In this document: positions 5,619 through 5,689 of the stretch, piece by piece | Layout of the letters: each line of letters begins with the position of its first letter | How positions within the stretch are numbered: the first letter of the stretch is position 1 | Assembly: GCA_007120685.1 (NCBI GenBank) | Contig: SKNG01000465.1 | Location: forward strand, 1 to 5,689 | DNA length: 5,689 bases | DNA from: Paracoccaceae bacterium | GTDB taxonomy: Bacteria > Pseudomonadota > Alphaproteobacteria > Rhodobacterales > Rhodobacteraceae | Direction of reading: 5' to 3' | Notes under the pieces: model-generated | The model's database searches: none | What the model was told of the DNA's origin: nothing | The model's input: only the letters and a program-made list of their open reading frames with translations | Position numbers and translations under genes: made by a program

Positions 5619-5689
5619 CGAACGCGGCTTGCAACCGCCGCACGGCGCACTGCCCGCCCGTATCCGTCCCCGCCCGCGCCGCGGCGCCA

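Larger units (their letters stand above)
5463..5689. other. Right-end tail without a supported gene
   Basis: Apart from the palindrome and repeat copy above, I find no gene here. Two frames are open to the window edge. One is on the + strand from 5487 (with an ATG at 5607) and one is on the - strand ending at a stop at 5480-5482. Neither has a recognisable motif or clear codon bias, so neither is called. CGACTT (5490-5495) and AAGTCG (5515-5520) form a 6-base inverted repeat with a 19-base loop, too weak to call a terminator. The last 70 bases return to very high G+C. Confidence 0.5.

Noticed and set aside
5611..5635. tRNA T-arm-like GGTTCGAAC
   Set aside because: The flanking bases do not form a 5-bp T-stem on either strand and no acceptor, D or anticodon arms fit around it.
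5676..5687. 12-bp palindrome GCGCCGCGGCGC at the right edge
   Set aside because: Simple G/C-only sequence in very GC-rich DNA; such palindromes are common by chance.
5480..5689. Edge-open reading frames on both strands at the right end
   Set aside because: Both run about 67-69 codons to the edge with no family motif, no convincing ribosome site and mixed third-position composition. They cannot be told apart from chance.

Overview
The window is very GC-rich chromosomal-type DNA (sampled 60-base rows inside the second gene reach 82-85% G+C). Codon use, alanine-rich proteins and gene content suggest an alphaproteobacterium, most likely of the Rhodobacterales (Paracoccus/Rhodobacter-like). This assignment is inferred from style; there is no RNA gene or other marker to fix it. 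All five supported genes lie on the + strand.

Bases 1-3109 hold a glycan-modification pair. The first is a sulfotransferase cut by the left window edge, but with its PAPS-binding P-loop still visible. It is followed after 20 bp by a 783-residue protein that joins a long alpha-helical (TPR-like) repeat region to a C-terminal DXD glycosyltransferase of the Gly_transf_sug type. A small GNAT acetyltransferase follows after 21 bp (3131-3577) with a good ribosome binding site, so these three may be one transcript. The simplest reading of the first two genes is assembly and sulfation of a surface or exported polysaccharide. The acceptor cannot be read from the sequence.

After an 81-bp gap with a small GC-rich hairpin comes a PaaI-type hotdog thioesterase (3659-4150). 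A 10-bp hairpin starts three bases after its stop codon.

From about 4190 the DNA changes character: G+C falls to roughly 47-63% in sampled rows. A consensus-like sigma-70 promoter (TTGCCA, 16 bp, TATAAT) sits so close to the next ATG that the transcript is predicted to be leaderless. That gene (4287-5462) encodes three membrane segments followed by an HSL-type alpha/beta hydrolase with a visible Ser-Asp-His triad, probably facing the periplasm. The last 227 bases hold no gene I can support, but contain a perfect 17-bp palindrome, half of which recurs upstream of the hydrolase promoter.

I see no CRISPR array, tRNA, rRNA, IS element or obvious defence or secretion system. The most interesting items are the solenoid-glycosyltransferase plus sulfotransferase pair, the leaderless hydrolase promoter, and the repeat-flanked, lower-GC hydrolase segment.
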